From the NCBI RefSeq assembly GCF_019399235.1, contig NZ_JAELVH010000074.1:1-33802 (forward strand): 33,802 nt of DNA. The letters run 5' to 3'. Source of the stretch: Streptomyces poriferorum. GTDB lineage: Bacteria > Actinomycetota > Actinomycetes > Streptomycetales > Streptomycetaceae. Numbering within the stretch: the stretch's first letter is position 1; each line of letters starts with the position of its first letter. Shown here piece after piece: positions 1-7,386 of the stretch. Position numbers and translations under genes: made by a program. The notes below the pieces were generated by a model, which ran no database searches, was not told the origin of the DNA, and worked only from the letters and a program-made list of their open reading frames with translations.

Positions 1-256
1 GTCCGGCGGGGGCCGGGTTGAGGAAGTCGGGGACGTAGCCGCCGGTGGGCGGGATCAGCTCGCAGAGCCAGCCCTGGTCAAGGCCGGCGGCCACCATGCG
101 GGGGCGTACCTGGTCGGCCCAGGGCCGGTGAATGGGATGCGCGGTGCCGGACGTCAGCAGTCGGAAGCTGGGCGCGATCTCCCACATCGGTGAGACGGCG
201 AACCGCACCTGCGACAGATCACTTGTCGAGAACTCCAGCTCCGCCAGGACAACCAC
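1..256 (-). CDS. DUF5937/ArsR-type transcriptional regulator, N-terminal part (cut by window edge)
   Basis: Eighty-five codons of a minus-strand gene whose 3' end lies outside the window. The product starts VVLAELEFSTSDLSQVRFAV and continues with SPMWEI and HPIHRPWADQVRP. This is the signature N-terminus of the streptomycete DUF5937 family, in which a C-terminal ArsR-like winged helix follows; that part is not visible here. An in-frame TGA at 262-260 forces the start to GTG 256 or later. The purine-rich GAGGAG lies almost on top of that GTG, so the exact start is slightly uncertain. The gene faces the aldo/keto reductase across 67 bp that hold a 20-bp palindrome, which suggests that it controls the reductase and itself. 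Confidence 0.75.
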   Translation of the reverse strand, partial: MVVLAELEFSTSDLSQVRFAVSPMWEIAPSFRLLTSGTAHPIHRPWADQVRPRMVAAGLDQGWLCELIPPTGGYVPDFLNPAPAG

Positions 257-265
257 TCCTCAATA

Positions 266-285
266 GATTCAGGCATGCATGAATC
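266..285. promoter_or_regulatory. 20-bp near-perfect palindrome in divergent promoter
   Basis: The sequence GATTCAGGCATGCATGAATC is an inverted repeat with a single mismatched pair. It sits between the divergent starts of the DUF5937 regulator (256) and the reductase (324). Size, symmetry and placement fit an ArsR-type dimer operator. Binding by the neighbouring regulator is an inference. Confidence 0.5.
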
Positions 286-323
286 AATGGCGGGCCAGCC
301 TACCGTGTGGAGATCATCCCGCC

Positions 324-1232
324 ATGACCTCACAAACAATCACTGCGGCGGCATCGGGCACCTGGAAGCTCGGCGACCTGACGGTCAACCGGCTCGGTTT
401 CGGCGCGATGCGCCTGACGCAGCACGGCGAGGCGTTCGCGGCCGATGCCGTCCCGCGCGACCGCGACCAGGCGATCGGTGTGCTGCGCCGCGCGGTCGAT
501 CTCGGCGTGAACCACATCGACACCGCCGCGTTCTACTTCTCGTCGCTGCGCTGCGCCAACGAGCTGATCAACCAGGCGCTGGCCCCCTACCCGGACGACC
601 TTGTCATCGCCACCAAGGTCGGACCAGGCCGCGACCCTGCGGGCCAGTGGCTGCCGCACGCCACCCCCGCGCAGTTGCGCGGCCAGGTCGAGGAGAACCT
701 GCGCCGGCTCGGCCGCGACCACCTCGACGTGGTGAACCTGCGCATCGTCGGCACCGCTTCCATCGCCGAACGCTTCGGCGCACTTGCCGAACTGCGCGAG
801 GCCGGCCTCATCCGGCACCTGGGGCTGTCCAATGTCCGCCCCCACCACCTCGCCGAGGCCCAGAGCATCGCACCGGTGGTCTGCGTCCAGAACATGTACG
901 GCATCGGCGCATCACCCGAACAGAAGGAGTTCCTGGGCATCTGCGGTGAACAACGCATCGCGTTCGTGCCGTTCTACTCGATCGCCGGCACCGGACGCAC
1001 TGCCGGCGCGACCACCGACCACAGCGAACAGGTGCACGCCATCGCCCGTGCACACGGTGTGAGCACAGCCCAGATCCGGCTGGCGTGGACACTCCACCAG
1101 GGCTCCCACGTCCTGGCCATCCCCGGCACCGGCGACCTTGACCACCTCGCCCAGAACGTCGCCGTCGGCTCCCTGCGTCTGTCGGACGAAGAACTGGCCT
1201 CCTTGGACCCCCACCACCACGAGACGGTATGA
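324..1232 (+). CDS. Aldo/keto reductase family oxidoreductase
   Basis: A 302-residue AKR TIM-barrel protein, expected to be a cytosolic NADPH-dependent carbonyl reductase of unknown substrate. The N-terminus VNRLGFGAMRLT is typical of the family. Visible tetrad residues are Asp66 and Tyr71 (HIDTAAFY) and Lys98 (VIATKVG). The fourth, normally a His in a QLH-like segment, is Asn138 (DVVNLR), a substitution I recall from a streptomycete subgroup. The start at 324 is preferred because GGAG lies 11 bases upstream and the protein then begins MTSQTITAAASG. An in-frame ATG at 279 falls inside the palindromic operator. The gene is convergent with the phosphotransferase and separated from it by a strong hairpin. 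Confidence 0.85.
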   Translation: MTSQTITAAASGTWKLGDLTVNRLGFGAMRLTQHGEAFAADAVPRDRDQAIGVLRRAVDLGVNHIDTAAFYFSSLRCANELINQALAPYPDDLVIATKVGPGRDPAGQWLPHATPAQLRGQVEENLRRLGRDHLDVVNLRIVGTASIAERFGALAELREAGLIRHLGLSNVRPHHLAEAQSIAPVVCVQNMYGIGASPEQKEFLGICGEQRIAFVPFYSIAGTGRTAGATTDHSEQVHAIARAHGVSTAQIRLAWTLHQGSHVLAIPGTGDLDHLAQNVAVGSLRLSDEELASLDPHHHETV

Positions 1233-1300
1233 GCAAGACACCCATGCCGTAGTGATCCACTTCTGCTGATTGTCCCGCACACCGTCCAAGGGGCCCGGCA

Positions 1301-1326
1301 CCCTCTCCACCCTGGCGTGGAGAGGG
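1301..1326. terminator. Hairpin between convergent genes
   Basis: Perfect 10-bp arms (CCCTCTCCAC and its complement) flank a 6-base loop, midway between the ends of the reductase and the phosphotransferase. There is no T-run, as is common for terminators in high-GC actinobacteria. It could serve both strands. Confidence 0.55.
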
Positions 1327-1426
1327 GCGGGAAGACGAGTGGACACGGCCATGAAGTACATCCACGCGGCCCATCCTCACCGTGGCGTCCCTGTCCCCAG
1401 CTGAGAGCTGAGACCCATGGGTAAGT

Positions 1427-2416
1427 TCAGGCGTGGGCCAGTTTCAGTGCCTGCTTCAGGTTGTACTCGGCGATGCCCGCCATGAAGGTCCGATCAGGGA
1501 AATCCCCGTCAAGCAGCCGCAAGGGACCCGCCGTCAGCGAGAGCCGCTGCGCGAGCATGTAGAGCGCGAGCCGGTCCTCGTCCAAGCCGTCCACCTTCAG
1601 CGGCTGGTAGGCGTCATGCAGGCGGATTCGCAGAAAGACGTGCTCCCACTCGACGTCGAAGTACATCAATCCCTCGATGTCGATCGCCACGGGGTTCCCG
1701 TCCGCGTCCACCAGCACATGGTCGGGCCCCAGCTCGCCGTGCACGACCGCATACTCCGTGCGTGGCTGCACCGCCGCCGCCAGGCCCAGCAGCCGCTCCT
1801 CCAGGCGCCCGCAGACACCCATGATGCGCGGATCGCGCGAGGCCGCCTCGCCAAGGTCCCGCAGTGCACGGTCAAGAACCACACCCTCGCACGACCTACC
1901 GCGCGACGTTCCTCCACCGTCGACCACGGCCACCTTGCCGTACGTCGGTGCACGGTGACCTCGCATCGCCTCCAGCGACTCCGCGAGCCGGACTATAACC
2001 ACAGCCGCCGCGCCAGGGTCGCGCGCGAGCAACTCCTCAAGGTTCTCCGCCGGAAGGTCCTCGACGATCGCAAGGTCTGCATGACAGTAATCCCCGTCGC
2101 GGTCGAGGAGACGGATCGCCGGAACGCGGACGCCGAGCCCTTCCAGCCGCGCGTGCGCGGCCTGGAACAGATCAAGCTGAAGGCCGGGCGAGAACGGGTC
2201 GGTGAGGTCGTCGTCACCCTCGGCCGCCGGCCAGAAGTTCTCGGTGTCGTCCCACAAATAGGCAATCGCAGTCGTCGCGTCGTCCATTACCAGGCGGTAC
2301 ACACCCTTCTTGCTGCCGCCTGCGACCCGCTCGACCCCCTCCAGCCGCCGCCCGCCACCCAGCGCAGCGCGCGCCGCCCCCGCCAACTGCTCCCGCGTCA
2401 CTGTCCTGGGTGCCAC
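1427..2416 (-). CDS. APH-type phosphotransferase family protein
   Basis: A 329-residue protein with the C-lobe of the aminoglycoside phosphotransferase/choline kinase fold. The Brenner-type loop reads VVHGELGPDHVLVD (His226 onward) and the metal-binding DIEG follows (Asp246). Two canonical positions are changed: the catalytic Asp of HGDxxxxN is Glu228 and the following Asn is His233. The protein may therefore be a small-molecule kinase of altered chemistry or a binding protein. The start is GTG 2416, giving MAPRTVTREQ, with a weak purine-rich stretch upstream. It is a single gene, convergent with the aldo/keto reductase. The substrate cannot be told from sequence; antibiotic resistance should not be assumed. 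Confidence 0.8.
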   Translation of the reverse strand: MAPRTVTREQLAGAARAALGGGRRLEGVERVAGGSKKGVYRLVMDDATTAIAYLWDDTENFWPAAEGDDDLTDPFSPGLQLDLFQAAHARLEGLGVRVPAIRLLDRDGDYCHADLAIVEDLPAENLEELLARDPGAAAVVIVRLAESLEAMRGHRAPTYGKVAVVDGGGTSRGRSCEGVVLDRALRDLGEAASRDPRIMGVCGRLEERLLGLAAAVQPRTEYAVVHGELGPDHVLVDADGNPVAIDIEGLMYFDVEWEHVFLRIRLHDAYQPLKVDGLDEDRLALYMLAQRLSLTAGPLRLLDGDFPDRTFMAGIAEYNLKQALKLAHA

Positions 2417-2675
2417 GTTCCGAACCGCCTCTCCATCGCGTAACCCGCGAACCCTACGGGAGCACCATCGAGGAGGCGACCGGCTTCAACCGAATCCGGG
2501 TCCCCGCGAGCCAAGATCACTCACTGACAGGGACTTGTGGACCGCCCGCGGGGAACTCGTGGCGGTCGAACACACCAGCACACCAGCATCAGGCCCCGAA
2601 CCCGCCATACGCAAAGCCGTCGAGGAACCACTCAGGCGTGGGTGACTGCGACTCCCAGGCCAGAAATCCGCGAAC

Positions 2676-2995
2676 CCGCCTGCTTCGCCCGGCGGCAAGG
2701 TGGAGCCCGGCGAGACGCCGCGTGCGGCAGCGGCACGAGAGCTGCTGGAGGAGACCGGCCTGCACACCGAGCTGCTTCTCGATCCGCAGCCGTGGCAGTG
2801 CGTTCCTGCCGGGCCGAGTGGTCTCCGACACTGGGCCTGTCCTATGCGCGTTCGTCGGACGCGGCGTACCGCTCGCCTGGGAGCAGAACCAGCCGGCGGC
2901 ATGGTCCGTCTGGACGCCGATGGGGACAGCGTCTTCCCCGAAGGCCGCGAGCGGATGCCGCGCACGCTCGCCGCCTTGTGGCCGGCGGGGCGGTC
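2676..2995 (+). pseudogene. NUDIX hydrolase remnant spread over three reading frames
   Basis: The full NUDIX box is readable (GGKVEPGETP, then RELLEETGL) from about 2691. The homologous continuation then hops frames: AVAVRSCRAEWSPTLGLSYA from about 2793, AFVGRGVPLAWEQNQPAAWS from about 2849, and LDADGDSVFPEGRERMPRTL from about 2908, which is back in the first frame. Each hop equals a one-base loss (or two-base gain), so three small indels have broken the gene. The N-terminal strand expected before the box is also missing, and a TGA lies upstream at about 2644. It is therefore a pyrophosphohydrolase fossil. The stretch 2417-2675 before it has no gene that I recognise. Confidence 0.7.
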
Positions 2996-3210
2996 GGGTC
3001 CCTCTGAGGTAGGTTCCCTGGTCGTCGTTCGCAGACGGCCTCGATCCGGTTGAGGTCGGTCGAGGGCAGGTGACGAGCTCCAGGTCGTGCCGGAAGCGGC
3101 ACCCCAACGGCTCCAGGCCGGGCCCATGCTCGAACTCCTCCCGGTGCAGGTGCCCGTTGGGTACGCGGTAGTGTGCGGTGCGTGCTGCTGCAGCGGACAG
3201 CGCCCCGTTC

Positions 3211-3459
3211 GCCGCAAGCATGGGCACCTACCCCCAACTCCTCGCAGGCCCGACCGAGCCCGGTCCCGGGGTGGACCGGGTCGTGATCGCCTGCCGTGCC
3301 TTCACGGGGCTGCTGGACGCACGCGTGCCGATGCCGGCCTGCCTGGACCAACCGCCATGGCGGTGCCTCTGTCTGCCCACTGGTCACTGGACGATACTGT
3401 CCGCGCCCGCCGAACTCGCCGACATCCTCGATGCGGCCTTCTCCTACAGCGCGAACTGA
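3211..3459 (+). pseudogene. Possible alpha/beta-hydrolase C-terminal fragment
   Basis: The frame ends LCLPTGHWTILSAPAELADI followed by LDAAFSYSAN and a stop. The TGHW..SAPAELADIL segment matches the C-terminal end of streptomycete alpha/beta hydrolases, where the His of GHW is the catalytic base. The nucleophile elbow and the rest of the fold are absent upstream. The most economical reading is a decayed gene of which only the last 40 or so codons are recognisable. It ends just before the RBS of the AlkZ-like gene. Confidence 0.4.
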
Positions 3460-3472
3460 GAGGCACAGCCCG

Positions 3473-4549
3473 ATGCTTGACCACGAAAGCGTCCGCCGGT
3501 TGCGGGCCCACGCCCAGGCTCTGGCCGGCGGAACGCCGGAGACATCTGCCGAGGCGGTCGTCCGACGGGTCTTCGCCATACAGGCCCAGGACGCAACGGC
3601 CGCCGACCTGGGCATCCGGGTACGCGGACGGGACCTCACCGCACGGTCCATCCGCATGGCATACGAGAAGGAGCGGAGCATCGTCCGCGGCTGGTACATG
3701 CGCGGCACCCTGCATACCATCCCCAGCGGCGACGCCCGCTGGGTCCTGCGACTGCTCGCACCTCGAATCCTTGCCACAACCAGCCGTCGCTACCAGCAGC
3801 TGGGCCTGGACGACGATCTGCGCCGGCGCGCCGACCACCTGATCCGGTGCGAGCTTGCCACGCACGGCCCACTCACCCGGCCCGAGTTGACCGAGCACCT
3901 CACCACCCTCGGCATCCCGCCGGACGGACAGGCGCCCTTCCACCTGATCCGCCACGCGGCACTCACCGGCATCCTCTGCCACGGCCCCCAGCGCGCGGGT
4001 GAGGCCACCTATGTACTTCTCGACGACTGGCTGCCCGCCATCGGGTGCGCCCAGTGGGAGGGAGACTCCGCCCTCGCCGAGCTGGCCCGCCGCTACCTTG
4101 CCGCGCACGCCCCTGCCGCCTTGGAGGATTTCGCCGCATGGTCCGGGCTGCCGGTCACATGGGCCCGCAGGGCCTGGAAAACGCTGGCGGAATCCGGCGC
4201 GATCACCGGAGACGACGCGTTGACCATGCTCGCCGACCGGGTGGAACAACCAACGGGTACACCCGACACCCCAGACGTTCGCATGCTGCCCGCCTACGAC
4301 AACTACCTGGTCGGCTACCGCACCCGCGAGGTATCTGTCCCCGCACTTCACCGGGCCGGCGTCTGGCCGGGAGGCGGAATCATCCGGCCCACCGTCATCG
4401 CCGACGGCCTTGCCGTCGCCACCTGGACCCGTGGCTCCGGCTCGCGCTCCATCCAGGTGGATACGTTCGAACCTGGCCCGCCTGAGATCGAGGAGGGAAT
4501 CGAGAGGGAGAAGGAGGCCGTCGCCCGTTTTCTGCGGGCCGCCAAATAG
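3473..4549 (+). CDS. AlkZ-like winged-helix DNA glycosylase (HTH_42 family)
   Basis: A 358-residue protein of the HTH_42 family (winged helix DNA-binding domain-containing protein), which includes the streptomycete glycosylase AlkZ that unhooks interstrand crosslinks. The diagnostic Gln-x-Gln pair is present as FAIQAQDA, with Gln37 and Gln39 at the AlkZ positions; the YcaQ-like branch has Gln-x-Asp instead. Other family-like segments are VRGWYMRGTLHTI, HGPLTRPELTEHL and MLPAYDNYLVGYR. The start ATG 3473 follows GAGAGG at about 3458. AlkZ relatives either sit in genotoxin clusters as self-resistance genes or act as general alkylation repair genes. No biosynthetic cluster is visible here, so the target lesion is open. 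Confidence 0.75.
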   Translation: MLDHESVRRLRAHAQALAGGTPETSAEAVVRRVFAIQAQDATAADLGIRVRGRDLTARSIRMAYEKERSIVRGWYMRGTLHTIPSGDARWVLRLLAPRILATTSRRYQQLGLDDDLRRRADHLIRCELATHGPLTRPELTEHLTTLGIPPDGQAPFHLIRHAALTGILCHGPQRAGEATYVLLDDWLPAIGCAQWEGDSALAELARRYLAAHAPAALEDFAAWSGLPVTWARRAWKTLAESGAITGDDALTMLADRVEQPTGTPDTPDVRMLPAYDNYLVGYRTREVSVPALHRAGVWPGGGIIRPTVIADGLAVATWTRGSGSRSIQVDTFEPGPPEIEEGIEREKEAVARFLRAAK

Positions 4550-4800
4550 CCGAACCGGTTGACGTGCACCATCAGGTGCGGGAGCCCGTCAGCGGCCCGT
4601 TCGCTTCCCTGACGCACTGGTGCCAAAGGGGGCCGGACGGTCTCGACCGCGCAGGACAGACCGTTCAGCCCGTCACGGACCAGCATGAGACGTCGTTCAC
4701 TCCGCGGCAATCGATCGCGGTGACGTGTGCATCCCGCGCTTGGCGCCCTCACGCCGTCGCCGCCCACAAGGCCGAGGATGGCCCGCCGGCCGGTGCTGCG

Positions 4801-5181
4801 TCACGCCCGTGGGGTCCAAGCCGCAACCAGGTCGAGGAGGCCGGGGAAGCGGGCGTTGAGATCTACGACGCGCACGTGACTGCGGCGCTCGAGCCCGTAC
4901 TGGCGCTGGCGTGTGATTCCCGCCTCCCGCAGGGCCTTGAAGTGGTGTGTGAGAGAGGACTTGGGCCGGTCGAAGCCGAACCAGCCGCAGGCGTGGTCGA
5001 ACTGTTCCGATTCCAGGAGGAGCCTGTGGACGATCGTCAGCCTCAAAGGGTCGCTGAGTGCAGCCAGAACCGTCTCCAGGCGAAGGTCGTCGACTGCCGG
5101 TTCAGGCAGCGGTTCAGGTAGGCCGGGTGGCTCGGGGAACACCTCGTCGGTCCAGGGTGCGGTGCCCACGGTCGGAGGCAT
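4801..5181 (-). CDS. ArsR-family transcriptional repressor
   Basis: A 126-residue winged-helix regulator. A proline-rich head (about 1-30) is followed by the ArsR core LAALSDPLRLTIVHRLLLES and the recognition-helix region SSLTHHFKALREAGITR. This and the wing RQYGLERRSHVRVVDL are typical. The only Cys in the core region (HACGW) does not form the CxC metal site, so a non-metal ligand is likely. The start ATG 5181 has a good RBS, GAGGAG. It is divergent from an MFS exporter with two repeated dyads between them, the usual layout of a repressor controlling an efflux pump. The 4550-4800 stretch downstream shows no gene. Confidence 0.85.
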   Translation of the reverse strand: MPPTVGTAPWTDEVFPEPPGLPEPLPEPAVDDLRLETVLAALSDPLRLTIVHRLLLESEQFDHACGWFGFDRPKSSLTHHFKALREAGITRQRQYGLERRSHVRVVDLNARFPGLLDLVAAWTPRA

Positions 5182-5209
5182 CGGTAACTCCTCATGACTC
5201 GATTCCTTT

Positions 5210-5259
5210 GTACGACTTCAATCGTACTGCATGCTAAGTTCGACTCGACTCGTACTGCA
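5210..5259. promoter_or_regulatory. Two tandem dyad operators between ArsR and MFS genes
   Basis: Two 22-base copies at 5210-5231 and 5238-5259 match at 18 of 22 positions and are offset by 28 bp. Each contains an inverted repeat: GTACGA-N6-TCGTAC in the first and GTTCGA-N6-TCGTAC in the second. Both end in TCGTACTGCA. Their position between divergent starts (5181 and 5280) fits cooperative operator sites for the ArsR protein. Confidence 0.6.
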
Positions 5260-5279
5260 GGAAGTCGGGAGGCACGCTC

Positions 5280-6542
5280 ATGTCCGAGACTCGGCCCGCA
5301 TCCGTCCAGGCCGTAGACGGGAGGCGACGCAATGACACCACGAAGGCCGGGGAAGGGGGCGTCGCTCCACTGCGGTGGGTATGGCTGGCCGCATGGCCTA
5401 TCACCGCCATCTTCGTACTCTCGAACGCGGCGACCCCGCTGTACGTGCTGTGGCAGCGCGACATCGGCTTTTCCAAGGGCACCCTGACCGTCGTGTTCGC
5501 CTTCTACATCGTCGGTCTCATCGGCTCACTCCTCGTCTCCGGTGTGGTCTCCGACCGGCTCGGACGCAAGCCCGTACTGCTGCCCGCCCTTGTACTCGCC
5601 CTCATCGCATGCCTGATCTTCGCGACCGCCACCAGCGTGGCCGCGTTGATCGTGGCCAGGCTGCTCACCGGAATGGCGGTCGGTGCTGTGGTCTCGGCGG
5701 GCATGGCTGCGGTGACCGACGTGGCCGGCCCCGAACGCAAGAGAATCGCCGCCCTGCTCGCTTCGTGCGCGATGGTCTTCGGCGCCGGTCTCGGCCCCTT
5801 CCTGGCCGGGGTCCTCTCGGAAACCATGCCCGCACCTACCGTCACCGTCTTCGTCGTCGAGGCCACGCTGCTCGTCACCGCGATGTTTGCCGTACTGCGC
5901 ATGCCGATCCGGAGCCCCTTGTCGCCACCCAAGGGCGCCTGGGTGCGTGTACCCGCCGTCCCACAGGGAAGCGGTCGTGAACTAACCCTGGGGATCGCCG
6001 TGTTCGCACCCGGCATTACCGCCACATCCTTTGTGCTCTCGCTCGGTCCCTCGCTCCTCTCGGGTCTGCTGGGCAGTACCAGCCGGATCATCGCCGGTGC
6101 CATGGCCTTCGCCATGTTTCTCGCCGCTACCGCGATGCAGTTCGCTGTCCAGCATCTGCACCGGCGCATCATCCTGGCCGCCGGCGCGATCAGTACCACG
6201 GCGAGCATGATCGCGTTGGTCATCGCCGTGCACGCCTCCTCCGTGCCGGTTCTCGTAGCCTCGGCGCTGCTCGCCGGAGCCGGCCAGGGGATGGGGCAGT
6301 TGGGCGGCCTGTCCCTGCTCAACTCCAGCGTTCCTCCCCAGCGCCTCGCGGAGGCCAACGCCGCTCTCAACGTGGGCGGGTATGCCTTCGCCGGCGTTCT
6401 TCCTGTCTCTGCCGGATACCTGAGTGATGCGGTGGGACTGACCGACGGTGCCACGGTGTTCGGCGTAGCCCTCATGATCCTCGCGGCCATCGGAGGCCTG
6501 GTGGTTCTCGCCGGTTGGCGCCAAGTGGCGGAGCGGGCCTGA
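5280..6542 (+). CDS. MFS transporter (drug-efflux type)
   Basis: A 420-residue integral membrane protein with about 12 hydrophobic segments. It carries the MFS motif A after the second segment (GVVSDRLGRKPVLL) and a glycine/alanine-rich segment 5 (FGAGLGPFLAGV) like that of drug/H+ antiporters. The N-terminal 30 or so residues are polar and cytoplasmic. The start ATG 5280 follows GGGAGG at 5268-5273. It probably exports a small toxic or signalling molecule. The divergent ArsR gene and tandem operators suggest ligand-induced expression. The substrate cannot be predicted. Confidence 0.85.
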   Translation: MSETRPASVQAVDGRRRNDTTKAGEGGVAPLRWVWLAAWPITAIFVLSNAATPLYVLWQRDIGFSKGTLTVVFAFYIVGLIGSLLVSGVVSDRLGRKPVLLPALVLALIACLIFATATSVAALIVARLLTGMAVGAVVSAGMAAVTDVAGPERKRIAALLASCAMVFGAGLGPFLAGVLSETMPAPTVTVFVVEATLLVTAMFAVLRMPIRSPLSPPKGAWVRVPAVPQGSGRELTLGIAVFAPGITATSFVLSLGPSLLSGLLGSTSRIIAGAMAFAMFLAATAMQFAVQHLHRRIILAAGAISTTASMIALVIAVHASSVPVLVASALLAGAGQGMGQLGGLSLLNSSVPPQRLAEANAALNVGGYAFAGVLPVSAGYLSDAVGLTDGATVFGVALMILAAIGGLVVLAGWRQVAERA

Positions 6543-6584
6543 CGGTCACGACGGGCGATGCGCGCTCTGGCAAGGGACGCGCCG

Positions 6585-6710
6585 CTCCCGGGCCCCGTGG
6601 CCGGTGCGCACGACCGATCCGGTGAGGCTGCGGCGAGTCCGGCTCGCCGCGGCCAGGGCGCCGGTCACGAGGTCCACGCACATGTGGTCGGCGATCGTCC
6701 GGCCGACCGG
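6585..6710 (-). mobile_element. IS3-family transposase (OrfB) remnant
   Basis: The minus strand encodes VGRTIADHMCVDLVTGALAA, then SRTRRSLTGSVVRTGHGARE. This aligns with the DDE core of IS3-family OrfB proteins (GWTIADHMRTDLVTDAL, then a segment ending in HTDHG). The second catalytic Asp is lost (RTGHG). Nothing of the rest of the element is recognisable on either side and no terminal repeats were seen. It is a short dead scar between the MFS and MerR genes. Confidence 0.6.
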
Positions 6711-6887
6711 ACGGTGCGGGGCGAGACCGATGACATCCCACTGCGACTGCGGCGACGGCCACGTTGAGAACCCGCCGTCCGGCCAACGGGAAAGTTGCCC
6801 GGCCTCGCCCCTGCCGTTACGGCTCCGCCCGGAGCTTGGCCCAGCCCCGTGCGTGGACGGTCACTGGAGTCGGGGCGCTTCCTGACG

Positions 6888-7298
6888 TCAGGCCGACTCC
6901 GCTGGACCGTCCTGTTCACGCCGGCCGGGGCCGCCGCCGGGTTGTCGCAGGGCGGCGGTGAGCATGGTGCCGAGCACCTGCTGAGATGATTGGAGCTCTG
7001 TGATCGTCTCGGTGATGCGGCGGTGCTCTCGCTGCAGGTCAGCGACCATTCCGGGACAGGTCGACGGAATGAGGCGTTCGCCGTCGTCATGGACGCAGTG
7101 CAGCAGGCGGCCGATGACCGCGGTGGGCAGGCCTGCGGCCAGCAGGGCACGGATATGGCGCACAGCGGCGACGTCAGCCTCGGAGTACTCACGATAGCCG
7201 TTTGTGAGCCGTAGCGGCCGGAGCAGCCCCTGCTCCTCGTAGTAACGCAGCAACCGCCGACTGACGCCTGCCGTCCGGGCCAAGGCACCGATCCGCAT
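6888..7298 (-). CDS. MerR-family transcriptional regulator
   Basis: A 136-residue regulator. The MerR winged helix is at the N-terminus: MRIGALARTAGVSRRLLRYY, then EEQGLLRPLRLTNGYREYSE. It is followed by the dimerisation helix with DLQREHRRITETITELQSSQ. There is no metal-binding Cys cluster, so it is probably of the organic-ligand or redox-linked MerR type. The start at ATG 7298 gives the invariant MRIGALA opening; a longer in-frame reading would run through the divergent promoter. It faces an SDR gene, and the intervening promoter has a MerR-style long spacer. Confidence 0.85.
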   Translation of the reverse strand: MRIGALARTAGVSRRLLRYYEEQGLLRPLRLTNGYREYSEADVAAVRHIRALLAAGLPTAVIGRLLHCVHDDGERLIPSTCPGMVADLQREHRRITETITELQSSQQVLGTMLTAALRQPGGGPGRREQDGPAESA

Positions 7299-7317
7299 GG
7301 AACACCCCGCTCCAAGG

Positions 7318-7349
7318 TTGACCTTCACACCGATGTGACACCTTAACGT
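7318..7349 (+). promoter_or_regulatory. MerR-type promoter with 19-20 bp spacer and internal dyad
   Basis: TTGACC (7318-7323) is followed after 19 or 20 bases by TTAACG/TAACGT (7343-7349). The spacer contains the inverted repeat TCACA-CCGA-TGTGA, and AAGGT/ACCTT half-sites flank it. An overlong spacer carrying the dyad is the hallmark of promoters untwisted by MerR activators. It reads toward the SDR gene at 7387. Confidence 0.55.
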
Positions 7350-7386
7350 CCCGGTTGTCAGCCACCATCCAGCGAAGGAGCCAGAA

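Noticed and set aside
1433..2443. 336-codon plus-strand frame over the phosphotransferase
   Set aside because: It is the antisense shadow of a gene with clear APH motifs; no RBS or family features.
3050..3227. Minus-strand stretch reading HLHREEFEHGPGLEPLG
   Set aside because: It looks faintly protein-like and might be another remnant, but I could not tie it to a family or find a continuation.
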